Of a stretch of 64,000 nucleotides of DNA, positions 53,999 through 62,892 are shown in pieces. This DNA is from Desulfonauticus sp. (GTDB lineage: Bacteria; Desulfobacterota; Desulfovibrionia; Desulfovibrionales; Desulfonatronovibrionaceae). Location of the stretch: the NCBI GenBank assembly GCA_030950395.1, contig JAUZRP010000040.1:28536-92535 (forward strand), read 5' to 3'. The notes below the pieces were generated by a model. The model worked only from the letters and a program-made list of their open reading frames with translations. It did not search any database and was not told the DNA's origin. The translations under genes and the position numbers were made by a program. Position 1 is the stretch's first letter; each line of letters opens with the position of its first letter.

Positions 53999-54952
53999 TT
54001 AAAAAATAAGGTAATATATTGTTAAAGCAAAGACAAGGCTTATTATTCTAAGTCCTTGATTGAAGCAAATGAGGGTAAAGGCCAATTTGGGTTTGTAAAT
54101 GCCAGCATAGTAAGGGAATTGATGTCTGATGGCGCGAATGGGTGAAGAAAGAATATTGCCCACAATTAAGGCTGTTACTACTTGTTTGATACTCAAAATG
54201 TTAGCATCCAATAAAGCGCCTGCTGCTGCCAAACCTGAGCTAAATTCTGCTGTTTGCATGAGCACGATACTTAATGATTTGGGAGGTAAAAAAGGTAAAT
54301 AGGTTAAAATGCCTGCTAGTTTGCTTTCTAAGTGGTGAAAAATATTATAATAAGCTAGAATTCTAAAAGCTATGTAAATTGGGACAGTAAAGATAAGAAC
54401 CTTTTGAATACGTTTTTTAAATCTTTTTAGGGTGTTGTTTAGGGTGGTTTTTAAGTTTATACGTTTTGGGGTAGCAGTTTTTTGGGGAATAGAGGAAATA
54501 TTAGAAGGTGGTAAAGTAAAATGAGATAATATTACTATAAACCCTGTGCGTAAAAGGGCTGCTGTAAGAGTAATAGAAAAATAAGGTAACGTGGCTCTTT
54601 TTATAAGTGGAGCGATAATAAAAAAGGTCGTAGGTAGATGTAAAAAATAGGTAGGGAGGGAGTTAAATAAATTGGACAGGATAAGTTCTTTTTTGGATAA
54701 TTTTCCCTGTTCATAAGCCTCTACCAACATTGTATTGGCGCTAATGCCTGAAAAAAAAGCTACAGAAAAACTGGCTCCAGAGATGTCTTTGAGATGACCA
54801 AATTTGACTAATGGATAGGCTAGTTTGGATAAGAATCTGGTCCAATTCAGGGCTTCGATAAAATTACCAATAAAAACCCCTAGAGAAATAAAAAATACTA
54901 AACGGATTAAAGGATAAATTTCGTGCAACAGGGAGAATTTTGCTTGAATCAT
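53999..54952 (-). CDS. Nucleoside-recognition (Gate) domain membrane protein
   Basis: Integral membrane protein with 8-9 hydrophobic segments. The pattern GNFIEALNWTRFLSKLAYPL, SFSVAFFSGISANTMLVEAY and, in the second half, EFSSGLAAAGALLDANIL matches the nucleoside recognition/Gate family seen in SpmA/SpmB and YjiH-like proteins. The transported substrate is not known for most members. A 183-bp gap before it (54953-55135), toward the glutamate decarboxylase gene, shows no clear feature. Confidence 0.75.
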   Translation of the reverse strand: MIQAKFSLLHEIYPLIRLVFFISLGVFIGNFIEALNWTRFLSKLAYPLVKFGHLKDISGASFSVAFFSGISANTMLVEAYEQGKLSKKELILSNLFNSLPTYFLHLPTTFFIIAPLIKRATLPYFSITLTAALLRTGFIVILSHFTLPPSNISSIPQKTATPKRINLKTTLNNTLKRFKKRIQKVLIFTVPIYIAFRILAYYNIFHHLESKLAGILTYLPFLPPKSLSIVLMQTAEFSSGLAAAGALLDANILSIKQVVTALIVGNILSSPIRAIRHQFPYYAGIYKPKLAFTLICFNQGLRIISLVFALTIYYLIF

Positions 54953-55135
54953 TTTTTTTGTCTAACAAAATTACTGTTTGAGGTCTAGGTTATAGAGGAG
55001 GGCGATTGCCTTAGAAATGATATAAGCTAATGTATACAATAAGTAAATTTTTAGCGTAAAAAATGCTAAAATTCACGTTAGTCTATAACGTATTTTTAGA
55101 TATTTTTAGAGATTAAGTTGTGAAGGCAGCTTATT

Positions 55136-56524
55136 TTAGTGTTTGTATCCTCCAGCTTCTTGTTCTGTTAGGGATTTTTGGACCGGATGGTTATTGAAAT
55201 AATCTAAGCACCGTTGCATATCTTTTATTAGCAGATCTGCCAGATCCAAGCTAACTCCATGTCTGACTAATATTCTTTGAACAACTAAATCCGTTCTATT
55301 GGCCGGCATAGAATAGGCTGGGACCTGCCAACCTCTATTTCTTAGCCTATCTGCCAGATCATAAAGAGTGAAATTTTTTTCATCTGGTTTTAATGTCCAG
55401 CAGACAGCAGGAATACCACCTTCACCTTTATAGATCATTTCAAAAGGTCCCATTTTTTCTATTTTTTTGGCCAGGTATCTGGCTGTTTTATAGCAGGCCT
55501 GATGGATTTTTTGATAACCTTCTTTGCCTAACCTGATAAAATTATAGTATTGGGCTATAACCTGTCCTCCTGGTCTGGAAAAGTTTAGAGCAAAAGTGGG
55601 GATATTGTTTCCCAGGTAGTTGACCCAGAAAATTAGGTCTTCGGGCAGTTCCTGTTTGTCTCTCCAGACTATCCAACCCACTCCAAGAGGGGCCAGGCCA
55701 AATTTATGTCCTGAAGCGTTTATTGATTTTACTCTTTTTAGTCTAAAATCCCAGATCAGGTCTGGGTCTGTGAATGGGGCAATAAATCCTCCACTTGCAG
55801 CATCTACATGAATGGGAATATCAAGGCCTGTTTGTTCTTGCAGTTTGTCTAAGGCGTCTGCCACTGCTTTTACAGGTTCATATTGACAGGTAAAAGTAAC
55901 TCCCAAGGTTGGAACTACTCCTATAGTATTTTCATCACAACGTTTAATAACTTCTTCTGGGCTCATAATGAGTCTATCTTTTTCCATAGGAATTTCTCTT
56001 AGTTCTACATCCCAATAGCGGGCAAATTTGTGCCAGCAGATTTGCACTGGCCCACAGACTAAATTGGGTTTGTCTGTAGGTTTTCCAGCTGCTTTCATTT
56101 TTTCTCTCCATCTCCATTTCATGGCCATACCGCCTAACATAGCTGCTTCGCTAGAACCAGTAGTAGAGCAACCTATGGCATTGTTTGTCTTTGGAGCATT
56201 CCAAAGGTCTGCTAACATGTTCACACAACGGCTCTCTATCTCTGCAGTTTGGGGATATTCATCCTTATCGATCATATTTTTATCCAGACATTCGTCCATT
56301 AGTTGATGAACCTCTGGTTCTAGCCAGGTAGAGCAAAAAGTGGCCAGATTTTGTCTGGAATTACCATCCAGCATAAGCTCGTCGTGCACCAGTTGATACG
56401 CATGCCGAGGAAGTCTTTCTTTTTTGGGAAATTTGTATTTGGGAGCAAGGCATAATAAATCGTGAGAGGAATAAATATCATCAATAAATTCTTCTTTTCT
56501 TTTTTTTGTTTCGTGAAGGGCCAT
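55136..56524 (-). CDS. gadB: Glutamate decarboxylase
   Basis: PLP enzyme converting glutamate to GABA and CO2, which consumes a cytoplasmic proton. The group II decarboxylase hallmarks are intact: [33 protein letters not shown], the PLP lysine in [18 protein letters not shown], and the C-terminal [20 protein letters not shown]. 462 residues is the usual length of GadB. No glutamate/GABA antiporter (GadC) is beside it. Ribosome binding site AAGGAG. It is uncommon in sulfate reducers and may have been acquired. Confidence 0.95.
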   Translation of the reverse strand: MALHETKKRKEEFIDDIYSSHDLLCLAPKYKFPKKERLPRHAYQLVHDELMLDGNSRQNLATFCSTWLEPEVHQLMDECLDKNMIDKDEYPQTAEIESRCVNMLADLWNAPKTNNAIGCSTTGSSEAAMLGGMAMKWRWREKMKAAGKPTDKPNLVCGPVQICWHKFARYWDVELREIPMEKDRLIMSPEEVIKRCDENTIGVVPTLGVTFTCQYEPVKAVADALDKLQEQTGLDIPIHVDAASGGFIAPFTDPDLIWDFRLKRVKSINASGHKFGLAPLGVGWIVWRDKQELPEDLIFWVNYLGNNIPTFALNFSRPGGQVIAQYYNFIRLGKEGYQKIHQACYKTARYLAKKIEKMGPFEMIYKGEGGIPAVCWTLKPDEKNFTLYDLADRLRNRGWQVPAYSMPANRTDLVVQRILVRHGVSLDLADLLIKDMQRCLDYFNNHPVQKSLTEQEAGGYKH

Positions 56525-56822
56525 TTTTTTATCTCCTTGGGGTTAAGTTAGTGATTGCTTATTTGTAATTAGTCATTGGTGGTTGGTAATTATCCAATCG
56601 CAGCCTTTATTATCCAACACAACGACTTGCTAATTAGATAAAAGTATGCAAAAAATCAATCTTTATATAAGTAAAAAACTTTTGGCCACTCTAAAGTCAA
56701 TGGGGTGAGAAGGCAGATCTTTTATGTCGGTTACGGATCAAAGTGTTTTACAAGACCGCTAAGTTAGGCTATTTTTGGGATATGGTTGGTGGATAAAATT
56801 TTGAATCAGAGGTGGGTAAAAG
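56525..56822. other. Intergenic region between gadB and ahbD
   Basis: Divergent promoters for gadB and ahbD must lie here, but I cannot name convincing -35/-10 pairs. The stretch TAATTAGTCATTGGTGGTTG is a low-complexity type often found as an intergenic repeat. No coding region or RNA gene is supported. Confidence 0.4.
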
Positions 56823-57881
56823 ATGTTTAATTTAAGACTTGTGGCCTGGGAAGTTACCAGAGCCTGTAATTTGGCTTGTAAGCATTGTAGGGCTGAGGCT
56901 AGGTTTGAGCCTTTTGAAGGAGAATTGGACACAAAAGAGGCTTTGGCTCTGATAGACGAATTTAAGGCTGTAGGTGATCCTGTGATAATTTTTACAGGTG
57001 GGGAGCCTTTGCTCAGAAAAGATATTTTTGAATTAATTGGCTATGCCACGTCTTGTGGTTTACGTTCGGTTATGGCTCCTAATGGAACTTTAATTACTTT
57101 AGAAAATGCTAGAGAAATGAAGCAGGCCGGAGTGCAGCGTTGTAGTATTTCTCTTGATGGTCCAGATGCCAAAAGCCATGACGATTTTAGGGGGCAACCA
57201 GGGGCCTTTGAAGGTGCCCTAAGGGGTATTGACTATTTAAAACAAGCAGGTATTCCTTTTCAGATTAATACTACGGTGACAAAGCAAAATCTGGCTTATT
57301 TTAAAGATATTTTTTCCTTAGTCAGAGAATTGGGGGCAGTAGCCTGGCATATTTTTATGCTCGTTCCAACCGGCCGAGCAGATGCAATTCGCGATGAAAT
57401 TATTTCAGCTCAGGAATATGAAGAAGTCTTAAACTGGTTTTATGATTTTAGAAAAACAACAGATATGCACCTAAAAGCCACGTGTGCACCTCATTATTAT
57501 AGAATAATGCGCCAGAGAGCCAGAGAAGAAGGATTAAAGGTAGATCGCGAGACCTTTGGTTTGGATGCGGTAACCAGGGGGTGTCTTGGTGGCATTGGAT
57601 TTTGTTTTGTGTCTCATTCTGGTCAGGTGCAGCCCTGCGGTTATTTGGAATTAGATTGTGGTCAGGTAAGGGAAATACCGTTTTCTAAGATTTGGGAAAG
57701 TTCTCCTGTGTTTTTAAACTTGAGAGATCCGTCCAGGTATGAAGGAAAGTGTGGTATTTGTGAATACCATAGGGTATGTGGAGGGTGTAGGGCCAGAGCT
57801 TATACCATGAGCGGCAATTATCTGGCTGAAGAACCTTTGTGTACTTATCAACCTAAAACAATGAGCACTAAGGGCAAATAG
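56823..57881 (+). CDS. ahbD: AhbD, radical SAM heme synthase (Fe-coproporphyrin III decarboxylase)
   Basis: Final enzyme of the siroheme-dependent heme route, decarboxylating two propionates of Fe-coproporphyrin III to give heme b. The radical SAM cluster motif is CNLACKHC in VTRACNLACKHCRAE, followed by FTGGEPLLRKD and SISLDGPDAKSHDDFRG. A C-terminal SPASM-like set of cysteines (QPCGYLELDCG, then CGICEYHRVCGGCRARAY) fits AhbD, which needs an auxiliary [4Fe-4S] cluster. 352 residues. Followed by an AhbA/B gene, which supports the call over other SPASM proteins. Confidence 0.9.
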   Translation: MFNLRLVAWEVTRACNLACKHCRAEARFEPFEGELDTKEALALIDEFKAVGDPVIIFTGGEPLLRKDIFELIGYATSCGLRSVMAPNGTLITLENAREMKQAGVQRCSISLDGPDAKSHDDFRGQPGAFEGALRGIDYLKQAGIPFQINTTVTKQNLAYFKDIFSLVRELGAVAWHIFMLVPTGRADAIRDEIISAQEYEEVLNWFYDFRKTTDMHLKATCAPHYYRIMRQRAREEGLKVDRETFGLDAVTRGCLGGIGFCFVSHSGQVQPCGYLELDCGQVREIPFSKIWESSPVFLNLRDPSRYEGKCGICEYHRVCGGCRARAYTMSGNYLAEEPLCTYQPKTMSTKGK

Positions 57882-57918
57882 TTTTTTGTGTATAGTTTGG
57901 TTTAAAAAGGACAGGGCG

Positions 57919-58374
57919 ATGGATAAGATAAATAGACAAATTTTGGACATTATTCAGACAGATTTTCCTCTTGTTTCCAGACCCTATGCAGAGATTGGTC
58001 AAAAGCTGGGATTATCTGAGCAGGAGGTTTTTGATCGGGTAATGGAGCTAAAACGTCAGGGTGTTATTCGCAGGATTGGGGCCAATTTTCAATCCAGAAA
58101 ATTGGGTTGGTTTTCTACTTTGTGTGCTGCTAAAGTGCCAGAAGATCAATTGGATAGTTTTGTTCAGGTAGTAAATAGCTATCCCGGAGTAACGCATAAC
58201 TATTTACGCAAACACGAATTTAATATCTGGTTTACGTTTATTGGCCCATCAGAAGAAGACATAAACAAATGTCTGGAAGAAATTAAACAAAAAACAGGCA
58301 TAGAAGTATATAGTTTGCCTGCTACTAGAATGTTTAAAATCCGAGTAGATTTTCCTATGGACAGGGAGGAGTAA
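57919..58374 (+). CDS. Siroheme decarboxylase subunit (AhbA/AhbB family)
   Basis: AhbA and AhbB form a Lrp/AsnC-like heterodimer that decarboxylates siroheme to didecarboxysiroheme. The N-terminal winged helix (INRQILDIIQTDFPLVSRPY, then GVIRRIGANFQSRKLG) and C-terminal ferredoxin-like domain with VTHNYLRKHEFNIWFTFIG are typical. The ATG at 57919 is preceded by AGGAC; the frame is open from 57886, but without a good start. It could be either the A or the B subunit; I cannot decide, and the partner is not in the window. Its stop overlaps the rpe start. Confidence 0.87.
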   Translation: MDKINRQILDIIQTDFPLVSRPYAEIGQKLGLSEQEVFDRVMELKRQGVIRRIGANFQSRKLGWFSTLCAAKVPEDQLDSFVQVVNSYPGVTHNYLRKHEFNIWFTFIGPSEEDINKCLEEIKQKTGIEVYSLPATRMFKIRVDFPMDREE

Positions 58375-59042
58375 TGGTTGAAAAGATAATTTTATCTCCT
58401 TCTTTATTATCTGCAGATTTTGGTCGATTGGAAGAGGAGCTTCTTGCTTTAGAAGAGGCAGGACTCCAGTGGGTACATTGGGACGTGATGGATGGAATTT
58501 TTGTGCCCAATATTACTTTTGGCCCTCCGGTTATTAAAAAACTTCGTTCCAGGAGCAAGTTGTTTTTTGATGTGCATCTAATGATAGATAAACCAGAGAG
58601 ATATTTTGAAACTTTTGTAGATGCAGGTGCAGATCTTTTGTGTTTTCACGTAGAATCCTGTTTGCATCTGGAACGAGCAGTTAGTCAGGTCAAAGATCTT
58701 GGAGTGCAAGTGGGATTGGCTTTAAATCCTGCAACACCTTTAAGTAGCATAGAATATCTTTTGCCTCAGCTGGATTTGGTTTTGATTATGAGTGTAAATC
58801 CAGGTTTTGGAGGGCAAAAGTTTATTCCCTTTACCAAACAAAAGATCTCTCAGCTGGTAAAGATGCTTCAGGAGGTGCAGGCTACTTGTTATGTCCAGGT
58901 AGATGGTGGAGTGACGCCGTCTAATGTTAAAGAATTGGCTTTACTTGGAGCCAATGTTTTTGTGTCTGGGTCTGCTTTTTTTGGTTACCCTCCTTATGCT
59001 GAGCGTTATCAGGTGTTTTTAGATGCAGTCCAAAGAAATTAG
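58374..59042 (+). CDS. rpe: Ribulose-phosphate 3-epimerase
   Basis: Interconverts ribulose 5-phosphate and xylulose 5-phosphate. TIM-barrel signature residues: ILSPSLLSADFGRLEEEL, HWDVMDGIFVPNITFGP (metal-binding His and Asp), and the phosphate-binding MSVNPGFGGQKFIPF and VDGGVTPSNV. 222 residues. It begins one base inside the preceding stop codon. Confidence 0.96.
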   Translation: MVEKIILSPSLLSADFGRLEEELLALEEAGLQWVHWDVMDGIFVPNITFGPPVIKKLRSRSKLFFDVHLMIDKPERYFETFVDAGADLLCFHVESCLHLERAVSQVKDLGVQVGLALNPATPLSSIEYLLPQLDLVLIMSVNPGFGGQKFIPFTKQKISQLVKMLQEVQATCYVQVDGGVTPSNVKELALLGANVFVSGSAFFGYPPYAERYQVFLDAVQRN

Positions 59043-59065
59043 ATGAGCGATTGCCTTAGATTTAT

Positions 59066-59305
59066 ATGAGGATACGAATGAACTATAGAGAAGAGGGGAT
59101 AAGGGAAAATAAAAGTTCAATATCCTTATCTGCTTTAAAGTATGGAGTAAATTGTATTGGTATTTTGGTTTTTGTGGCCAGGAATACTGTAGCTATAGAT
59201 AGCGACAACTATCCGCTATTAAATAAAAAATTAAGGATGATAAGAAACGAGATAGATGCTAAAAATATTTTAGATATTGAAAGCAGCTTAATCCATTCAC
59301 GCTAA
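59066..59305 (+). CDS. Small hypothetical protein
   Basis: Not recognised. 79 residues with Arg/Glu at the start and a hydrophobic middle (VNCIGILVFVARNTVAI). The ATG at 59066 has GGA-poor context; a second ATG at 59078 is also in frame. It stands between rpe and alr in their direction and could be a real small gene or a chance frame. Codon use is similar to the neighbours. Confidence 0.3.
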   Translation: MRIRMNYREEGIRENKSSISLSALKYGVNCIGILVFVARNTVAIDSDNYPLLNKKLRMIRNEIDAKNILDIESSLIHSR

Positions 59306-59323
59306 ACAATTCTAAATAAAAAT

Positions 59324-60430
59324 ATGTTTTACAATTTTATTCAAGTAAAAATTGATTTGCAAAAAATAGTTCATAATTTTTTATTCTTAAAACAAATTTG
59401 TCCTCAGCTGATGCCGGTCGTCAAGGCCAATGCCTATGGACATGGTCTTATTGCGGTGGCTAAGGTTTTGGCCCAACACGATGTTTGTTCTCTGGCTGTG
59501 GGCAGCGTGGAGGAGGGGGTTAGACTCAGGCAAAGTGGATTTTCTGGAGAGATTATGGCCTTGCTTGGGCCTGTGCAAGAGACAGATTATAATTTTTTAT
59601 TGGAGCACAAAATAATTCCTTTTGTGCATCACGAAGAGCAGTTATTAAAACTTAGCGAGTTAAGCAAGGACGAGGTCGTAGAGATAGTTTTAAAGTTTGA
59701 TACAGGTATGGGTAGACTTGGTTTTAGACAAGATGAGCTCCCCAAAATTATAGACACATTTACAAGTTCTAAATTGCACCTTAAATATGTTGCTTCTCAT
59801 CTGGCTGTAGCAGATTATCCTGACGATCCGTTTGTTTTGGAACAAAAACAGTGTTTTGAAACCATATGCTCCTATTTAAAACAGGTAGGATTGAGATTTA
59901 AAAAGAGTTTGTGCAATTCTGCGGCTGTTTTGGGTTGGCCAGAGCTTCACTGCGATTTGGCCAGACCAGGTATTTCTCTTTATGGAGTAAACCCTTTTTG
60001 GGGGAGTAAGTGGTCAGCAAAAGGTAAGGGACTTTGGGCAGCTATGGAAGTGACTGCTCCGATAATTAGTGTGCATAGGTTACGAAAAGGAGAAACCATT
60101 AGCTATGGCCGCACTTTTAAAGCTCCTGTCGATATGAAAGTAGCTATTGTAGCTTTGGGATATGCAGACAACTATTCCAGGCATATTTCCAATAAGGGCT
60201 GGTTAATAATAAATGGTCAGAGATGCCCTATTTTGGGCAGGGTGTGTATGCAAATGGTGGCTGTAGATGTGAGTAAGGTAAAGGTTGGCTTAGGGGATAA
60301 GGCTGTTTTATTGGGAAAAAGCGGTCAAGAGGTAATTGGGCCAGAGGAGCTGGCTTTGTGGTGGGGCACTATTAGCTATGAAGTGTTTTGTTTGCTGGGA
60401 CAAAATAAAAAGGTTTACGTATCAAACTAA
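59324..60430 (+). CDS. alr: Alanine racemase
   Basis: PLP enzyme making D-alanine for peptidoglycan. The PLP lysine is in MPVVKANAYGHGLI, the catalytic tyrosine side in ISYGRTFKAP, and the second half has LGRVCMQMVAVDVS. Length 368 is normal. It lies 18 bp after a small hypothetical gene. Confidence 0.95.
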   Translation: MFYNFIQVKIDLQKIVHNFLFLKQICPQLMPVVKANAYGHGLIAVAKVLAQHDVCSLAVGSVEEGVRLRQSGFSGEIMALLGPVQETDYNFLLEHKIIPFVHHEEQLLKLSELSKDEVVEIVLKFDTGMGRLGFRQDELPKIIDTFTSSKLHLKYVASHLAVADYPDDPFVLEQKQCFETICSYLKQVGLRFKKSLCNSAAVLGWPELHCDLARPGISLYGVNPFWGSKWSAKGKGLWAAMEVTAPIISVHRLRKGETISYGRTFKAPVDMKVAIVALGYADNYSRHISNKGWLIINGQRCPILGRVCMQMVAVDVSKVKVGLGDKAVLLGKSGQEVIGPEELALWWGTISYEVFCLLGQNKKVYVSN

Positions 60431-60488
60431 TTTTTTAGGTGAGATTAACGATTTTGTTCGTGGATTGGATTTCAGGGTTGGTGTTTGT

Positions 60489-61475
60489 TTAGATGTTGTT
60501 TAGTTTTTTTTCCCAGAGATAAGCAGTTTTGACGATTTCTTGGATGTCGTCGTATTTTGGAGTCCAGTTCATTTCTTTTTGGAGAAGAGATGGATCTGCT
60601 ACGAGTTCTGGAGGGTCTCCAGGTCTTCGGGGACTTTCTATGACCTTAAAATCAACGCCACTTATTTTTTTTACTGTTGAGACTATTTGTTTTACGCTAT
60701 AGCCGTGTCCGTATCCACAATTATAAACGCCACTTTTTTGGGTTTGTTTTAAAAAATCAAGGGCCAGCACGTGCACTTCTGCCAGATCTACTACGTGAAT
60801 AAAGTCTCTGATACACGTGCCATCAAAAGTGGGATAGTCTGTGCCAAAAATATTAAAGTGATTGTGCAGCCCCAGAGCTGTTTGACTGGCTACTTTAATT
60901 AAATGTGTTGCATTGGGAGTGGATTGGCCAATACGTCCTTTGGGATCTGCTCCTGCCACGTTAAAATAACGCAAAATAATGTAATGAAATTCTGGATGAG
61001 CTAGGCCAGTGTCTTGGATTACCCATTCACTCATAAGTTTGCTGCGTCCGTAAGGGTTTATGGGGTTTAAAGGGGAATTTTCTGATACAGGTATGTGCTT
61101 GGGCATTCCATAAACTGCTGCAGTAGAAGAAAAAATAAAGTTGTTTATGTTATGTTTTAGAGCCAATTGCAATAATTGAGTAGTGTTTGAGGTATTGTTG
61201 GAATAGTATTTGAGGGGATTTTCTACAGATTCTGGCACTACAATGTGCGCAGCAAAGTGGATTATGGCTGAAAAATTTTCTTGAGCCAGAAAATTATCTA
61301 ACGTTTCAGTGTCGCTGAGATCTCCTACTACCAATTTGGCAGGAGGCAGAACTGCTTCTGGTCTGCCTGTAGAGAGATTGTCATACACCACTACCTCGTA
61401 ACCTGCTTCTAAAAGGGCTAAGACAGTGTGAGATCCAATATATCCTGCTCCACCTGTAACTAATACTTTCTCCAT
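60489..61475 (-). CDS. galE: UDP-glucose 4-epimerase
   Basis: Interconverts UDP-glucose and UDP-galactose for surface polysaccharide. The Rossmann motif GGAGYIGSHTVLALLEAGYE, the Ser-x-Y-x-x-x-K catalytic set in SSTAAVYGMP and NPYGRSKLMSEW, and IRDFIHVVDLAEVHV are all intact. 328 residues. It may supply sugar donors for the two glycosyltransferases at 31-33 kb. Confidence 0.95.
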   Translation of the reverse strand: MEKVLVTGGAGYIGSHTVLALLEAGYEVVVYDNLSTGRPEAVLPPAKLVVGDLSDTETLDNFLAQENFSAIIHFAAHIVVPESVENPLKYYSNNTSNTTQLLQLALKHNINNFIFSSTAAVYGMPKHIPVSENSPLNPINPYGRSKLMSEWVIQDTGLAHPEFHYIILRYFNVAGADPKGRIGQSTPNATHLIKVASQTALGLHNHFNIFGTDYPTFDGTCIRDFIHVVDLAEVHVLALDFLKQTQKSGVYNCGYGHGYSVKQIVSTVKKISGVDFKVIESPRRPGDPPELVADPSLLQKEMNWTPKYDDIQEIVKTAYLWEKKLNNI

Positions 61476-61499
61476 TGTTTATTCTCTGGTGAAATTTTA

Positions 61500-62192
61500 T
61501 TAACGCCAGGCTAAATTATTATTTTTTAAAAGTAAATCTTTTACTTCAGCATAAGGAGATAATTTTAACAGATAAAGAACTGCTTGAGCTACGTCTTCTG
61601 GGTTTAAAAGACCTTTTTTGGGCACAAAGGGCATTTTGTCTAAGAGTTTGGTTTTTACAATACCGGGATAGATAGAGCTTACTTTTAGGCCATAGCGTTT
61701 GCCTTCTTTGGCCATTACTTCTGCAGCTCCTTTTAAGGCAAATTTAAAGGGACAGTATAAACTCCCATAGGGAAAGCCTTCTAAAGCAGAAATGGAGTTG
61801 ATAAAGATAATATGGCCTTTTTTTTGGGGTAAAAAAATTTTATAGGCTAGTTGGGCAAGAAAAAATGGAATTTTAAAATTGGCTTCATAAGATTTATCTA
61901 ATTCTTCTAAATCTACATTTTCTACTTTGGCGTAAAATCCGTCTCCTATGGCACAGATAAAGATTTGAGGTTGAAATTTAAGAAAGGTATTAAAGATAAT
62001 GTCCTTATTTTGAAAGGGATGTTGAATACAGAGGAATTGAGTATTGGATGGAGAAAGTTGTTTGGATAAAAGTGCTTTTTTTTCTTGGTCTCTGTAAAGC
62101 AATAAAAGTTTTGCTTCAGGAAGATGTTGGCTTATTGAAATTGTGATGGCCTTGCCGATGTCTCCTGTAGCTCCAGCAATGATAATGTTCAT
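61500..62192 (-). CDS. Short-chain dehydrogenase/reductase
   Basis: NAD(P)-dependent SDR of 230 residues. Cofactor motif IIAGATGDIGKAITISIS; catalytic Ser in FINSISALEG and Y-x-x-x-K in LYCPFKFALKGAAEVM; KVSSIYPGIVKTKL follows. The substrate cannot be told. It is 24 bp upstream of galE in the same direction, so it may act in nucleotide-sugar or lipid metabolism with it. Confidence 0.85.
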   Translation of the reverse strand: MNIIIAGATGDIGKAITISISQHLPEAKLLLLYRDQEKKALLSKQLSPSNTQFLCIQHPFQNKDIIFNTFLKFQPQIFICAIGDGFYAKVENVDLEELDKSYEANFKIPFFLAQLAYKIFLPQKKGHIIFINSISALEGFPYGSLYCPFKFALKGAAEVMAKEGKRYGLKVSSIYPGIVKTKLLDKMPFVPKKGLLNPEDVAQAVLYLLKLSPYAEVKDLLLKNNNLAWR

Positions 62193-62439
62193 AAAAAATT
62201 TTTAATTAGGGGTAAAAGAGATAACGTTAAGTTATTAAAAGTTAGTTAACGAATTTTTAAATAACAATCAACCAATGTTGAAACGTTTTTTCTGATATAG
62301 GTGGAAGTTGTAATTGATTATTTGTGTTGAGGGCATAGTAGGGCAATTGATGAATTGTCCTTATATAGGCGAAGAAAATATTCAAATACTAGAGGTAGGC
62401 TTATGTGTCTATTTTTTGTTCACAAAAGGAGTAATTTTG

Positions 62440-62658
62440 ATGTCTGGATTTATATTAGACGATACTGAAATTAATGAAACTATTTACAGTCCGGTGTGCA
62501 CTTTTTGTAACCACTTAATAGGACGTCGAGAATGCAAAGTATTTGACAGCATTCCTGATGAAATATGGGAAGGCAAAAACGATCATAAAAAGCCTGTCAA
62601 GGGGAATAACGGGATAACCTACGAAAAGTTCGATGTCCCATGTTTCCATCTCTCATAG
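62440..62658 (+). CDS. Small Cys-rich protein whose 3' end is a CRISPR-repeat remnant
   Basis: 72 residues, starting at ATG 62440 behind AAAGGAG; the longer open frame from 62314 lacks a good start. The sequence TIYSPVCTFCNHLIGRRECK, then DSIPDEIWEGKNDHKKPVKG, and NGITYEKF resembles a family of short hypothetical proteins found in many bacteria, with a probable zinc- or metal-binding CxxC plus further cysteine. Function unknown. The last codons, for PCFHLS and the stop, lie in a degenerate copy of the CRISPR repeat (62642-62665), so the natural C-terminus may have been replaced. Confidence 0.6.
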   Translation: MSGFILDDTEINETIYSPVCTFCNHLIGRRECKVFDSIPDEIWEGKNDHKKPVKGNNGITYEKFDVPCFHLS

Positions 62659-62665
62659 GTAGGCT
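62642..62665 (-). repeat. Degenerate CRISPR repeat outside the array
   Basis: Matches 22 of the first 24 bases of the terminal repeat at 62893, including the variant GG (CATAGGTAGG). The last six bases of the repeat are not conserved. It lies 227 bp from the array and includes the stop codon of the small Cys-rich gene. Confidence 0.75.
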
Positions 62666-62668
62666 TCC

Positions 62669-62884
62669 GTGAACTGTGAATGGTGAACAGTGATTTTGGC
62701 AAGAGCTTTTTTTTTGAGATAAAATCCAAATAGGAGGTAAAAACAAAATGAAGACGTTGATTACAAAGTTCTTTTTATTTTTAATTAGAGATAAAAAAGA
62801 CAGGGTTGTCGTCAATTTGAATGTCTCAGAAGTCAAAATTTATTTTTAACCTAACTAAAAACAGTTCACTGCTCACTGTTCACC
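62669..62884. repeat. Inverted-repeat-flanked segment next to the CRISPR array
   Basis: The left side has GTGAACTGTGAATGGTGAAC continuing to AGTGA (62669-62693) and the right side has CAGTTCACTGCTCACTGTTC continuing to ACC (62862-62884). GGTGAACAGTGA is found exactly inverted at the inner left (62682-62693) and the right (62873-62884). The arms enclose about 180 bp with one small ORF. It could be a small non-autonomous mobile element or the remains of one. Confidence 0.5.
62748..62849 (+). CDS. Small ORF (33 residues) inside the inverted-repeat segment
   Basis: Begins MKTLITKFFLFLIRDKKDRV and ends EVKIYF. The start codon has a perfect AGGAGG ribosome binding site 9-10 bases upstream, which is unusual for a chance frame in such A+T-rich DNA. 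The product would be basic, with an N-terminal amphipathic or hydrophobic stretch. No family recognised. It may be a toxin-like or leader peptide, or chance. Confidence 0.35.
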   Translation: MKTLITKFFLFLIRDKKDRVVVNLNVSEVKIYF

Positions 62885-62892
62885 AAGAGTGA

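Noticed and set aside
55002..59060. A 14-bp sequence, GCGATTGCCTTAGA, occurs at 55002-55015 and 59047-59060.
   Set aside because: Matches of this length are expected by chance between random places in 64 kb; no flanking similarity is visible.
62391..62402. GAGGTAGGCTT near 62391 looks like part of the CRISPR repeat.
   Set aside because: Only about ten bases agree and the rest of the repeat is missing, unlike the copy at 62642.
62314..62439. N-terminal extension of the small Cys-rich protein.
   Set aside because: The ATG at 62440 has AAAGGAG and begins the conserved part; the upstream residues look random.
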